DNA of 5,948 nucleotides from Lachnospiraceae bacterium UBA3641 (GCA_002373875.1 DFKQ01000037.1:1-5948), one strand, 5' to 3'; shown: positions 1 through 5,882, counted from the first letter of the stretch. The notes: generated by a model from the letters alone, not told the origin. Numbers and translations: made by a program.

Positions 1-1756
1 CCAGCTTCTTAAGGGCCTTGGCCGCATGTACGCAGCAGTAGTAGAATTCGATACCCTGACCGATCCTGTTGGGACCTCCGCCAAGGATCATGATTTTCTT
101 CGTATCCGTATTTATGGGATTACTGTCCTTCATATTATAAGAAGAATAATAATATGCGCTGTCCTGTGTTCCGCTTACATGCACGCCCTCCCAGGCTTCA
201 ACAACACCCAGCTTCACGCGGGCATTCCTTATCTCTTCTTCGGGAACCTCCAGAAGTTGACTCAGATATTTATCCGAGAAGCCGTCCTTCTTGGCCGCGG
301 TAAGAACTTCGTCGGGAAGAGAGCTTCCCTTGTATGACTTTATCGTCTCCTCTTCGAATACAAGCTCCTGCATCTGCTCTATGAAGTAGGGCTTGATCCT
401 GGTTATATTATAGAGTTCATCAACGGTTGCTCCCTTACGGATTGCTTCATACATGATGAACTGGCGCTCCGATGTGGGAACATGGAGCATATCCATAAGC
501 TCCTTCTTGGATTTCTCTGCGAAGTTCTTGGCTCCCCCCAGTCCGTAACGTCCGATCTCCAGGGACCTTATAGCCTTCTGGAAGGCTTCCTTGTAGGTCT
601 TGCCGATACTCATAACTTCACCGACAGCCCTCATCTGGGTTCCCAGCTTATCCACAGCCCCCTTGAACTTCTCAAATGCCCAGCGGGCATACTTGATAAC
701 AATGTAATCGCCGTCCGGCTTATACTTATCAAGAGTTCCGTACTTACCGCAGGGGATGTCCTCAAGGTCAAGTCCTGCCGCAAGCATTGCCGACACAAGC
801 GCGATCGGGAAGCCCGTAGCCTTGGAAGCAAGGGCCGAAGAACGCGATGTACGGGGATTGATCTCTATTACTATGATCCTGCCGGTCTCGGTATTCCTTG
901 CAAACTGTACATTTGTACCGCCGATGACCTGGATCTTGTCAACTATCTTATATGCCTGGCGCTGAAGCTCTGCCTGCACGTCCTCAGGGATCGTAAGCAT
1001 GGGAGCCGAACAGAAGGAATCACCAGTATGCACTCCCAGTGGATCGATATTCTCTATGAAACAGACGGTTATCATCTTACCCGTAGAGTCCCTTACAACC
1101 TCAAGTTCCAGCTCCTCCCAGCCAAGGACTGATTCTTCAACAAGCACCTGCCCTACAAGGGATGCCTGAAGACCTCTCTCACATACAGTCTTTAATTCCT
1201 CAACATTGTAAACCAGGCCGCCGCCCGCACCGCCCATGGTATATGCGGGACGAAGTACTACCGGGTAGCCCAGCTTATCTGCTATCTTAAGAGCATCATC
1301 CACCGAGTAGGCAACTTCCGACCTTGCCATCTCGATCCCAAGCTCGTTCATGGTCTCCTTGAACTCGATACGATCCTCACCGCGCTCGATCGCGTCAACC
1401 TGAACACCTATGACCTTGACTCCGTATTTATCAAGGACGCCTGCCTTGTTTAATTCGGAGCAAAGATTAAGACCGGTCTGTCCGCCCAGGTTAGGCAATA
1501 GTCCATCCGGTCTCTCCTTCTCAATTATCTGTGTAAGCCTCTCAAGGTTAAGGGGCTCGATATAGGTTACATCTGCCGTTTCAGGGTCGGTCATTATCGT
1601 TGCTGGATTGGAATTAACGAGAACTATCTCATACCCAAGCTTCTTAAGCGCCTTACAAGCCTGAGTTCCGGAATAGTCAAATTCACACGCCTGGCCGATG
1701 ATGATCGGACCCGAGCCGATGATCAGAATCTTGTGGATGTCTTCTCTCTTTTTCAT
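1..1756 (-). CDS. carB: Carbamoyl-phosphate synthase large subunit, N-terminal part (cut by left edge)
   Basis: CarB makes carbamoyl phosphate from bicarbonate, ATP and ammonia, the ammonia coming from glutamine through the CarA subunit; the product feeds pyrimidine and arginine synthesis in the cytosol. I translated the frame base by base: 585 codons run without a stop to the window edge, about half of the usual ~1070 residues. Visible in order: the first nucleotide-binding motif GSGPIIIGQACEFDYSG (14-30), NSNPATIMTDPE (48-59), LPNLGGQTGLN (87-97), the ATP-grasp glycine loop RPAYTMGGAGGG (169-180), metal-binding Q284, E298 and N300 (in NVQF and EINPR), SRSSALASKATGFP (304-317), an oligomerisation region (~400-545), and the opening GGGPNRIGQGIEF (559-571) of the second half. 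The ATG follows AGAGGAGAT at good spacing. The linker before the second half is unusual (see findings). No carA lies immediately upstream; carB has its own promoter. Confidence 0.98.
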   Translation of the reverse strand, partial: MKKREDIHKILIIGSGPIIIGQACEFDYSGTQACKALKKLGYEIVLVNSNPATIMTDPETADVTYIEPLNLERLTQIIEKERPDGLLPNLGGQTGLNLCSELNKAGVLDKYGVKVIGVQVDAIERGEDRIEFKETMNELGIEMARSEVAYSVDDALKIADKLGYPVVLRPAYTMGGAGGGLVYNVEELKTVCERGLQASLVGQVLVEESVLGWEELELEVVRDSTGKMITVCFIENIDPLGVHTGDSFCSAPMLTIPEDVQAELQRQAYKIVDKIQVIGGTNVQFARNTETGRIIVIEINPRTSRSSALASKATGFPIALVSAMLAAGLDLEDIPCGKYGTLDKYKPDGDYIVIKYARWAFEKFKGAVDKLGTQMRAVGEVMSIGKTYKEAFQKAIRSLEIGRYGLGGAKNFAEKSKKELMDMLHVPTSERQFIMYEAIRKGATVDELYNITRIKPYFIEQMQELVFEEETIKSYKGSSLPDEVLTAAKKDGFSDKYLSQLLEVPEEEIRNARVKLGVVEAWEGVHVSGTQDSAYYYSSYNMKDSNPINTDTKKIMILGGGPNRIGQGIEFYYCCVHAAKALKKL

Positions 1757-1811
1757 TTGAATCTCCTCTTCTTAAGATATTCCAAATTGCTCCGTAATAT
1801 GCACTCCCGCA

Positions 1812-1840
1812 ATTATACCAAAAAAACGCCCGGGTTAAAA
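1812..1840 (-). promoter_or_regulatory. Likely carB promoter, extended -10, inside the upstream terminator
   Basis: On the minus strand a perfect TATAAT (1812-1817) is preceded by TGG (1818-1820), giving the extended -10 form TG-N-TATAAT. A poor -35 (TTTTAA, 1835-1840) sits 17 bases upstream, within the loop and arm of the terminator hairpin. Transcription would begin near 1805 and leave a leader of about 50 bases before the carB ATG. I see no attenuator hairpin or PyrR-type element in that leader. Confidence 0.65.
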
Positions 1841-1852
1841 TACCCGAGCGTT
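1820..1852 (-). terminator. Intrinsic terminator after the SPFH gene
   Basis: Read on the minus strand, a 10-11 bp stem (arms 1842-1852 and 1825-1835, one T-G wobble) closes a 6-base AT loop and is followed by seven T residues (1820-1826, overlapping the stem foot). It begins about 18 bases after the TGA of the SPFH gene. The plus strand has no good U-tract after the hairpin, so it works in one direction. Confidence 0.92.
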
Positions 1853-1870
1853 AAAAATTTTAACTAAAAA

Positions 1871-3094
1871 TCAGGGCCTTTTGCTTCCGCAATTCGAGCA
1901 GAAATTACCGCTGTTTACAGTTCCGCATGAGCATGTCCACTCAGCCGGCGCAGGCCTTGGTGACCCGCACTCACTGCAGAACTTACCGGTGTTGCCCGTT
2001 TTACCGCATGAGCAGTTCCATGCAGAGCCCGCAGGTGCTGCCGGTGCCGGTGCAGGAGCCGCTTGTGCAGCAGCTGCCTGTTGCTGTGCGCCCATTGCAT
2101 ATAACTGACCTGCGTTCATTCCGCCCGCCTGGGCTGCCATGTTCATTCCGGCAAAAGCCATCATGGGGCCTGCACTTGTATTGGAAGCCGCTGCCTTCAT
2201 GGCCTCTGCCTGGGCTGCCGTAAGTGCTGCCGCACCCATCGTCGCATCCTTCATGGTGGCCGTCTTCTGAAGATCCTTGATCATCTGCTCGTCTTCCGGT
2301 GAAGCGGTCACTGAATTAACACCGAAGGAAACAACCTCAATACCGCGGAGTTCACTCCACTTCTTGGAAAGTACCTCATTAAGAGCATCTGCCAGCTCCG
2401 TGGTGTGCCCGGGAAGTGCGCTGTAACGGATACCAAGCTCCGAGATCTTCGCAAAAGCCGGCTGAAGAGCCGTCATAAGCTCCGACTTTAATTGTCCGTC
2501 TATTTCAGCCCTGTCATATGAGCCTGAAACATTACCGCATACGTTGGTGTAGAAAAGTATAGGATCGACTATCTTATAGGAATACTCACCGTGACACCGT
2601 ATCGAGATATCCACATCAAGATTGATGTTCCTGTCTACCACCCTGAAAGGTACCGGATTAACGGTACCGTACTTGTTACCGATTATCTCCTTGGTATTGA
2701 TATAATATACCCTCTGATCCTTGCCGGTATCACCGCCGAAAGACAGTCTCTTACCGATCTGGGCAAAAGTATTCTTGATATTGTCACCCAGGTTACCATA
2801 GAAGATACTGGGCTCGGTTGATTCATCATAAACGAACTCGCCGGGCTCCGCACACAGTTCAACAACCTTGCCCTGATCAACGATGAGCATACACTGTCCG
2901 TCTGCAACCGCAATGACCGATCCGTTGCTGATTATATTGTCGCTGCCCTTGGTATTTGAGCTGTTCTTGCCCTTCCTCTTGGCCCCCTTGACAACAAGCA
3001 CATCCGCATCCAGTGCCTCGCAATAGAAGTACTCACGCCATGAATCCGCAAGTGCGCTTGACGCTGCTCCCATTGCAGCTGATATTAATCCCAT
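1871..3094 (-). CDS. SPFH/Band-7 domain protein with two C-terminal zinc ribbons (YdjI-like)
   Basis: Residues ~15-265 look like the SPFH (stomatin/prohibitin) family often annotated as 'virion core protein-like' (COG4260), to which Bacillus YdjI belongs. Typical stretches are the opening MGLISAAMGAASSALADSW, then EYFYCEALDADVLVVKG, NGSVIAVADGQCMLIVDQG, and GTVNPVPFRVVD. There is no transmembrane helix; family members associate with membranes and partner proteins, possibly here through the amphipathic N-terminus. Residues ~265-305 are probably helical, ~305-357 are a low-complexity Ala/Met/Gln/Pro linker. The tail has two zinc ribbons: C361-x-C363...C373-xx-C376 and C388-x-C390...C399-xx-C402. 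The ATG is preceded by AAGGAGG nine bases upstream. The family is known; the role in this organism is inferred only as membrane-linked scaffolding or stress response. A terminator follows, so this is the last gene of its transcript. Confidence 0.93.
   Translation of the reverse strand: MGLISAAMGAASSALADSWREYFYCEALDADVLVVKGAKRKGKNSSNTKGSDNIISNGSVIAVADGQCMLIVDQGKVVELCAEPGEFVYDESTEPSIFYGNLGDNIKNTFAQIGKRLSFGGDTGKDQRVYYINTKEIIGNKYGTVNPVPFRVVDRNINLDVDISIRCHGEYSYKIVDPILFYTNVCGNVSGSYDRAEIDGQLKSELMTALQPAFAKISELGIRYSALPGHTTELADALNEVLSKKWSELRGIEVVSFGVNSVTASPEDEQMIKDLQKTATMKDATMGAAALTAAQAEAMKAAASNTSAGPMMAFAGMNMAAQAGGMNAGQLYAMGAQQQAAAAQAAPAPAPAAPAGSAWNCSCGKTGNTGKFCSECGSPRPAPAEWTCSCGTVNSGNFCSNCGSKRP
1874..1939 (-). 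repeat. Second zinc-ribbon unit of the SPFH protein (tandem protein repeat)
   Basis: Codons 386-407 repeat codons 359-380 (1955-2020) at a 27-residue interval. Both follow the pattern W-x-C-S-C-G...G-x-F-C-S-x-C-G-S-x-R-P. The first unit has nine residues between the Cys pairs and the second has eight. The similarity points to internal duplication of one double-knuckle zinc ribbon. Confidence 0.8.
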
Positions 3095-3121
3095 AATCCT
3101 AACCCTCCTTAGTTTTAATTT

Positions 3122-3151
3122 AAGATCCTTCGCCTGCGTTTCAAGGATCTT
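3122..3151 (-). repeat. Perfect 9-bp inverted repeat in the predicted leader of the SPFH gene
   Basis: Arms AAGATCCTT (3122-3130) and AAGGATCTT (3143-3151) pair perfectly around a 12-base loop, and the stem can grow three more pairs past a bulged base. It ends 11 bases before the AAGGAGG of the SPFH gene. There is no T-run after it on the minus strand, so it is not an ordinary terminator for the TPR gene. It would lie close to the 5' end of the SPFH mRNA if the promoter call is right. Confidence 0.7.
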
Positions 3152-3166
3152 TAAAATCTATGTATA

Positions 3167-3195
3167 AATATACCATACTAAATCTGTTATTTCCA
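3167..3195 (-). promoter_or_regulatory. Likely promoter of the SPFH gene
   Basis: On the minus strand TGG-TATATT (3167-3175) is an extended -10, the same form as the carB promoter. TGGAAA (3190-3195, four of six to consensus) lies 17 bases upstream, directly after the stop codon of the TPR gene. A start near 3160 gives a leader of about 65 bases. A small dyad, GTATA-AA-TATAC (3162-3173), overlaps the -10. It is unproven, and read-through from the TPR gene also remains possible. Confidence 0.5.
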
Positions 3196-3196
3196 C

Positions 3197-4798
3197 TTAT
3201 TCATTAAAGTATCTCGATATACCGGCAATGAGCCCCGCTTCCCGCTTGTTCCTGTTACGCATTACCTTCTCGGGCCGGATATAAGCCGCGAACTCAGTCC
3301 GGGCAGCATTTAAGCATTCCTTCTCGTAACGTCTGAACTTGTTCATTACCTTGGTGTTCTTACACAGCTTTATGTACTCCGGATCATACCTGGCATAATA
3401 ATTGTCATACTTGCCGCGTATAAGCTTTCTGAACCTCTCATCCGACTCGAAATCATCACAAAGAATCTTAACATGTGTATATAATATGAAGAAATCCGTC
3501 TGCCTGTATACAACCCCGAATTTACCCGGTCTGCACCGTTTCAGCGAGTCAAAGGAACTTCTCGCATCATTACAGATCAGGTACAGCTTCCCCAGCTGGA
3601 AGTTGACCCAGGTAGCGTAATCGGATTCGGGGTCCAGCGAATCCGAAAGCTTGTAATACAGTTCATAAGCCTTCTGGTACTCACCTGACATGAAGAGATT
3701 AAGAGCACCGGACATTGAATCATTTAAGGATATCGTTTCCGTGTTCTTAAGATAATCCGGCCTTATGAGCCGCACACCGTGGTAGCGGTTCCTGGCAGGC
3801 TCAACCCGGTTCTGCTCATCCGCTTCGACCACAAGGATCTCATTAAGGTCATCTGATTTCCCGGGCAGGGCAAGAAGATGTTCATTGTATTTCTTGTGCC
3901 CTATGATAAGACAGGTTTCTTCATATGCCTCGAACTCACCCGCAACCTCGGCGGCAGCCCTCTCGATCTCCCTCATGTGGTTCATCGCATATGATTGGTC
4001 AAGACAGCCCCTGTAGTAGGTCCTCAGTTCCTTCTCGTAGTGCTTCATCCTTACGTCAAGAAGGGCATGTCCTATATGTATGTAAAAGTCATTCTCATCC
4101 TCGATAAAGTCAAGATTACAGTGATAATACATCTGGACCGCACGGTCATAGTCACCCAGGAAATAATATGACTCTCCAAGGCAGAAGGCGCTCTCGGTAT
4201 AGTCGCGCATATTATAGTTACTGTACCTTATTACGCGTTCATACTGCTCTATCGCCCTCTCTAACTGGTCCGTCTGCCTGAAGTATCTTGCATCATAGAG
4301 CCACTCATCTATGCTCATGCCGGCAGCCTTAAGGGCATCATCCTCCATGATCCTGGCCACAGCCGTTTCGAAGGTGATCATATCTTCATTGCTGAACACG
4401 GCCATCTTGTCCATATCCCATACGATACGCAGTCCATACGCCGAAAGAATACGGTTTATATCTGCTTCCGACTGTTCAAAATGCGCAAAAGAATCAAAGG
4501 GATCGATCCCATACCACTGACGGAAGGCATTATTGGCCATCCTTATGATCCTGCCTTCGGCTGAGGCTGCCGCGAACCAGTAAAGAGTCTCATCCTCAAG
4601 GTCAAAATGCCTGAATGGATTATCAACACTCACTTCCCGGTTCTTCAGGTTCCACCTGACCGAAACATTGGTGCCCAGAATGATAAGAAAGTCGCCGTTT
4701 AAGATGTATCTGGTACATGGATTGAGCGAAGGCTCCATGGCCTTCGCCGTTCTGTACATACGTATATCAAGTTCCTTAAAGAGTTCAAAGTAGATCAA
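3197..4798 (-). CDS. TPR-like repeat protein of unknown function, TTG start
   Basis: A 533-residue soluble protein with no signal peptide or membrane segment, so probably cytosolic. I do not recognise the family as a whole. Helical pairs of tetratricopeptide type can be seen around 166-198 (DQLERAIEQYERVI), 202-230 (LGESYYFLGDYDRAVQMYY), ~238-265, and again at 362-388 (SGEYQKAYELYYKLSD) and 396-420. Such repeats bind other proteins. Residues 1-160 form a separate domain with strand-like parts (YILNGDFLIILGT, LYWFAAASAEGRIIRMANNAF) that match nothing I know. The C-terminus (~480-533) is basic. The start is TTG: GAGGG (4809-4813) lies ten bases before it and overlaps the upstream stop. ATG codons at residues 14 and 21 are alternatives, but neither has as well placed a ribosome site. 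It follows the membrane protein gene by 13 bases, indicating an operon and probable translational coupling. Confidence 0.85.
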   Translation of the reverse strand: MIYFELFKELDIRMYRTAKAMEPSLNPCTRYILNGDFLIILGTNVSVRWNLKNREVSVDNPFRHFDLEDETLYWFAAASAEGRIIRMANNAFRQWYGIDPFDSFAHFEQSEADINRILSAYGLRIVWDMDKMAVFSNEDMITFETAVARIMEDDALKAAGMSIDEWLYDARYFRQTDQLERAIEQYERVIRYSNYNMRDYTESAFCLGESYYFLGDYDRAVQMYYHCNLDFIEDENDFYIHIGHALLDVRMKHYEKELRTYYRGCLDQSYAMNHMREIERAAAEVAGEFEAYEETCLIIGHKKYNEHLLALPGKSDDLNEILVVEADEQNRVEPARNRYHGVRLIRPDYLKNTETISLNDSMSGALNLFMSGEYQKAYELYYKLSDSLDPESDYATWVNFQLGKLYLICNDARSSFDSLKRCRPGKFGVVYRQTDFFILYTHVKILCDDFESDERFRKLIRGKYDNYYARYDPEYIKLCKNTKVMNKFRRYEKECLNAARTEFAAYIRPEKVMRNRNKREAGLIAGISRYFNE

Positions 4799-4808
4799 GT
4801 CCCCGTGT

Positions 4809-4813
4809 CCCTC
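4809..4813 (-). promoter_or_regulatory. Ribosome binding site of the TPR gene, overlapping the upstream stop codon
   Basis: On the minus strand the stop TGA (4812-4814) of the membrane protein gene runs into GGG, making GAGGG ten bases before TTG (4796-4798). Ribosomes ending the first gene would arrive at this site, which supports translational coupling and the TTG start. Confidence 0.55.
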
Positions 4814-5327
4814 AGTTAACCCTCATCTGATGTGTAAGCCTGTAATTCTTCCCCTCCAGCTCCTCAACAAGCAGGTTCATATCATATGTATAGGCTCCTA
4901 TTTCATTCAGGGCATCATCCATATACGCCGCTACATAATCCTTGTTCGAGTAGGCCGCATATACTGTCTGTACAAGTGATTCCGACGCGACTACATTCTC
5001 AAACGAATACTCCCCCAGCCCATGCTGAACTATCTGGTCATGACAATTGGTATAGTAAGAATCAATATCCCTGATCAGGGAATCTTCGGATATTCCTGCC
5101 TCCTCAAGGGTCCGCATTTTATGTTCCTCGGCCGGTTCCGCTGAGACTTCCTCAGTCACTTCGGTCTCCTCTTCTTCTATATCCTTCACTTCAACAGCCC
5201 TTCCCCGGAAGATAAGGCCCTGAAGCTTCGCTGTCAGGGCCGGATTATACGCGCAAACAACGATCAGAATAGTGAGCAGGACAAGGAGTCCGGCGATCAC
5301 ATACAAAATCTTTCTTATAACCTTCAT
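4812..5327 (-). CDS. Membrane-anchored protein with acidic linker, unknown function
   Basis: A 171-residue protein that I cannot assign to a family. The N-terminus KVIRKI followed by a hydrophobic helix (about 7-27, LYVIAGLLVLLTILIVV) is an uncleaved signal anchor, or a signal sequence without an obvious cleavage site. Cys25 is not in a good lipobox (V at -1), so a lipoprotein is unlikely. Residues 47-70 are a Glu-rich, probably disordered linker (EEEETEVTEE). Residues ~72-171 form a mostly helical domain with many Tyr (SYYTNCHDQ, TVYAAYSNKDYVAAYMDDAL) that would face outside by the positive-inside rule. The ATG follows AAGGGG ten bases upstream. It is the first gene of the leftward operon and starts from the divergent control region. 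The pairing with a TPR protein suggests a membrane complex, which is inference. Confidence 0.82.
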   Translation of the reverse strand: MKVIRKILYVIAGLLVLLTILIVVCAYNPALTAKLQGLIFRGRAVEVKDIEEEETEVTEEVSAEPAEEHKMRTLEEAGISEDSLIRDIDSYYTNCHDQIVQHGLGEYSFENVVASESLVQTVYAAYSNKDYVAAYMDDALNEIGAYTYDMNLLVEELEGKNYRLTHQMRVN

Positions 5328-5391
5328 TTATTAACTGCCCCTTACTACAGGAATTAGTATATTTTTGAATCAGAGCTCAAAAAATCCACAA

Positions 5392-5416
5392 CATATATAA
5401 TAAACCATTATATATG
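5392..5416. repeat. Perfect 10-bp AT-rich inverted repeat in the divergent control region
   Basis: Arms CATATATAAT (5392-5401) and ATTATATATG (5407-5416) are exact reverse complements around the 5-base spacer AAACC. The dyad lies over the predicted -10 elements of the leftward operon, as an operator would. TATAAT occurs on both strands within it, so part of the symmetry may come simply from overlapping -10-like hexamers. Confidence 0.75.
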
Positions 5417-5425
5417 ATTTGTCAT
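5397..5425 (-). promoter_or_regulatory. Likely promoter of the membrane protein/TPR operon
   Basis: On the minus strand ATGACA (5420-5425, five of six) and TATTAT (5397-5402, five of six) are 17 bases apart, predicting a start near 5390 and a ~60-base leader. A second option overlaps it: a perfect TATAAT (5407-5412) with GTGAAA (5430-5435) 17 bases upstream. Both lie on the 10-bp dyad, so a regulator bound there could block either. Confidence 0.6.
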
Positions 5426-5444
5426 GTTTTTTCACCCTTTAATG

Positions 5445-5453
5445 TGTTATACT
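5445..5453 (+). promoter_or_regulatory. Likely promoter of the small membrane protein gene, extended -10
   Basis: TG-T-TATACT is an extended -10 with five of six bases matching. No good -35 is found 16-18 bases upstream; TTGTCA (5419-5424) is 23 bases away, too far for a normal spacer. The start would be near 5460, giving a leader of about 30 bases. Confidence 0.55.
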
Positions 5454-5473
5454 GTTAATTGAAATAAACAGTA
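5450..5473 (+). repeat. 7-bp inverted repeat at the start of the small gene's transcript
   Basis: TACTGTT (5450-5456) and AACAGTA (5467-5473) are exact reverse complements with a 10-base spacer. The left arm overlaps the -10 and the right arm ends just before the ribosome site. It fits an operator for a dimeric repressor better than a stable RNA hairpin, since most of the left arm lies upstream of the predicted start. Symmetry is the only evidence. Confidence 0.5.
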
Positions 5474-5478
5474 ATATG

Positions 5479-5482
5479 AGGA
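5479..5482 (+). promoter_or_regulatory. Ribosome binding site that sets the start of the small membrane protein
   Basis: AGGA lies eight bases before ATG at 5491. The earlier in-frame ATG at 5476 has no purine-rich site before it and overlaps this one, and ATG at 5485 is too close. The start at 5491 is therefore preferred. Confidence 0.6.
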
Positions 5483-5490
5483 AAATGATT

Positions 5491-5685
5491 ATGTTTAAAA
5501 GGATCTTTTCATTGATAACGGCAGCGGCTCTTATAGGTATGTATGTACTTACACTCATTTTCGGTCTCATGCAGAAGCCGGAGACCACAACCCTTCTGAT
5601 GGCATCTGTTGCCGCCACCATTCTTGTTCCTGTTACCATCTATGCCTATCAGCGTATTTACGATCTTATAAACAAAAAATCATAA
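5491..5685 (+). CDS. Small two-helix membrane protein, unknown function
   Basis: A 64-residue protein from the preferred ATG (69 residues from the alternative ATG at 5476). Residues ~6-26 (FSLITAAALIGMYVLTLIFG) and ~35-53 (LLMASVAATILVPVTIYAY) are membrane helices joined by a short loop MQKPETT. Basic residues at both ends (K3, R4; R55, K62, K63) predict both termini inside the cell. It is the only gene read rightward and shares its control region with the leftward operon. I recall short hairpin proteins of this look in Lachnospiraceae genomes but no assigned function. Coding status is supported by the promoter, ribosome site and clear hydrophobic pattern. The gap to the next hairpin (~150 bp) holds no evident terminator of its own. 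Confidence 0.78.
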   Translation: MFKRIFSLITAAALIGMYVLTLIFGLMQKPETTTLLMASVAATILVPVTIYAYQRIYDLINKKS

Positions 5686-5837
5686 ATACTCCCCGATCCT
5701 TCCAAGCCTCCTATCCGCATTTACCCATTTTCATATCAGGGAATGCTGATCCGATACCTCTGACCCCGTTTTTGACCCTATTACCATGAAAAATGATGAC
5801 ACATTGTGCAATTTGGCGAAAAGTATGTGGGGATAAC
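5686..5837. other. Non-coding stretch with no clear feature
   Basis: Between the small membrane protein gene and the symmetric terminator I see no supported gene or RNA. There is a weak 5-bp dyad (ATCAG...CTGAT near 5737-5752), a short direct repeat TGACCC (5761-5766 and 5773-5778), and a 16-codon open frame (5786-5836) without a ribosome site. Confidence 0.5.
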
Positions 5838-5882
5838 AAAAGCCCGTGATCACTGGGTTTCCAGCCGATCACGGGCTTTGTT
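5838..5882 (-). terminator. Intrinsic terminator of tRNA-Leu, possibly working both ways
   Basis: Arms AAAGCCCGTGATC (5839-5851) and GATCACGGGCTTT (5867-5879) form a perfect 13-bp stem, topped by a small CTGG/CCAG inner stem. On the minus strand it ends in TTTTGTT, about 20 bases after the tRNA 3' end, and so ends the tRNA transcript. On the plus strand the run is TTTGTT, so it could also stop transcripts of the small membrane protein gene. Confidence 0.88.

Noticed and set aside
26..337. Plus-strand open frame of 103 codons
   Set aside because: Antisense to conserved CarB motifs; a shadow frame.
482..1132. Long plus-strand open frame of 216 codons
   Set aside because: It lies wholly within carB on the opposite strand, has no family resemblance and no ribosome site; carB explains the DNA.
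2023..2110. Possible DNA repeat or CRISPR-like array in the GC-rich repetitive stretch
   Set aside because: It encodes the Ala/Gln/Pro linker of the SPFH protein; there are no regularly spaced identical repeats.
1881..2223. Overlapping plus-strand frames opposite the SPFH tail
   Set aside because: Their Ala/Pro/Cys-rich composition mirrors the low-complexity linker and zinc ribbons on the minus strand.
3122..3151. Terminator of the TPR gene
   Set aside because: The stem is good but has no T-run after it on the minus strand (AAATTAAAACT follows).
5439..5639. Minus-strand frame of 66 codons opposite the small membrane gene
   Set aside because: The plus-strand frame has a promoter, ribosome site and membrane-helix pattern; the antisense frame has none of these.
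5786..5836. 16-codon open frame on the plus strand
   Set aside because: No ribosome site before the ATG and no distinctive composition; chance is the simplest explanation.
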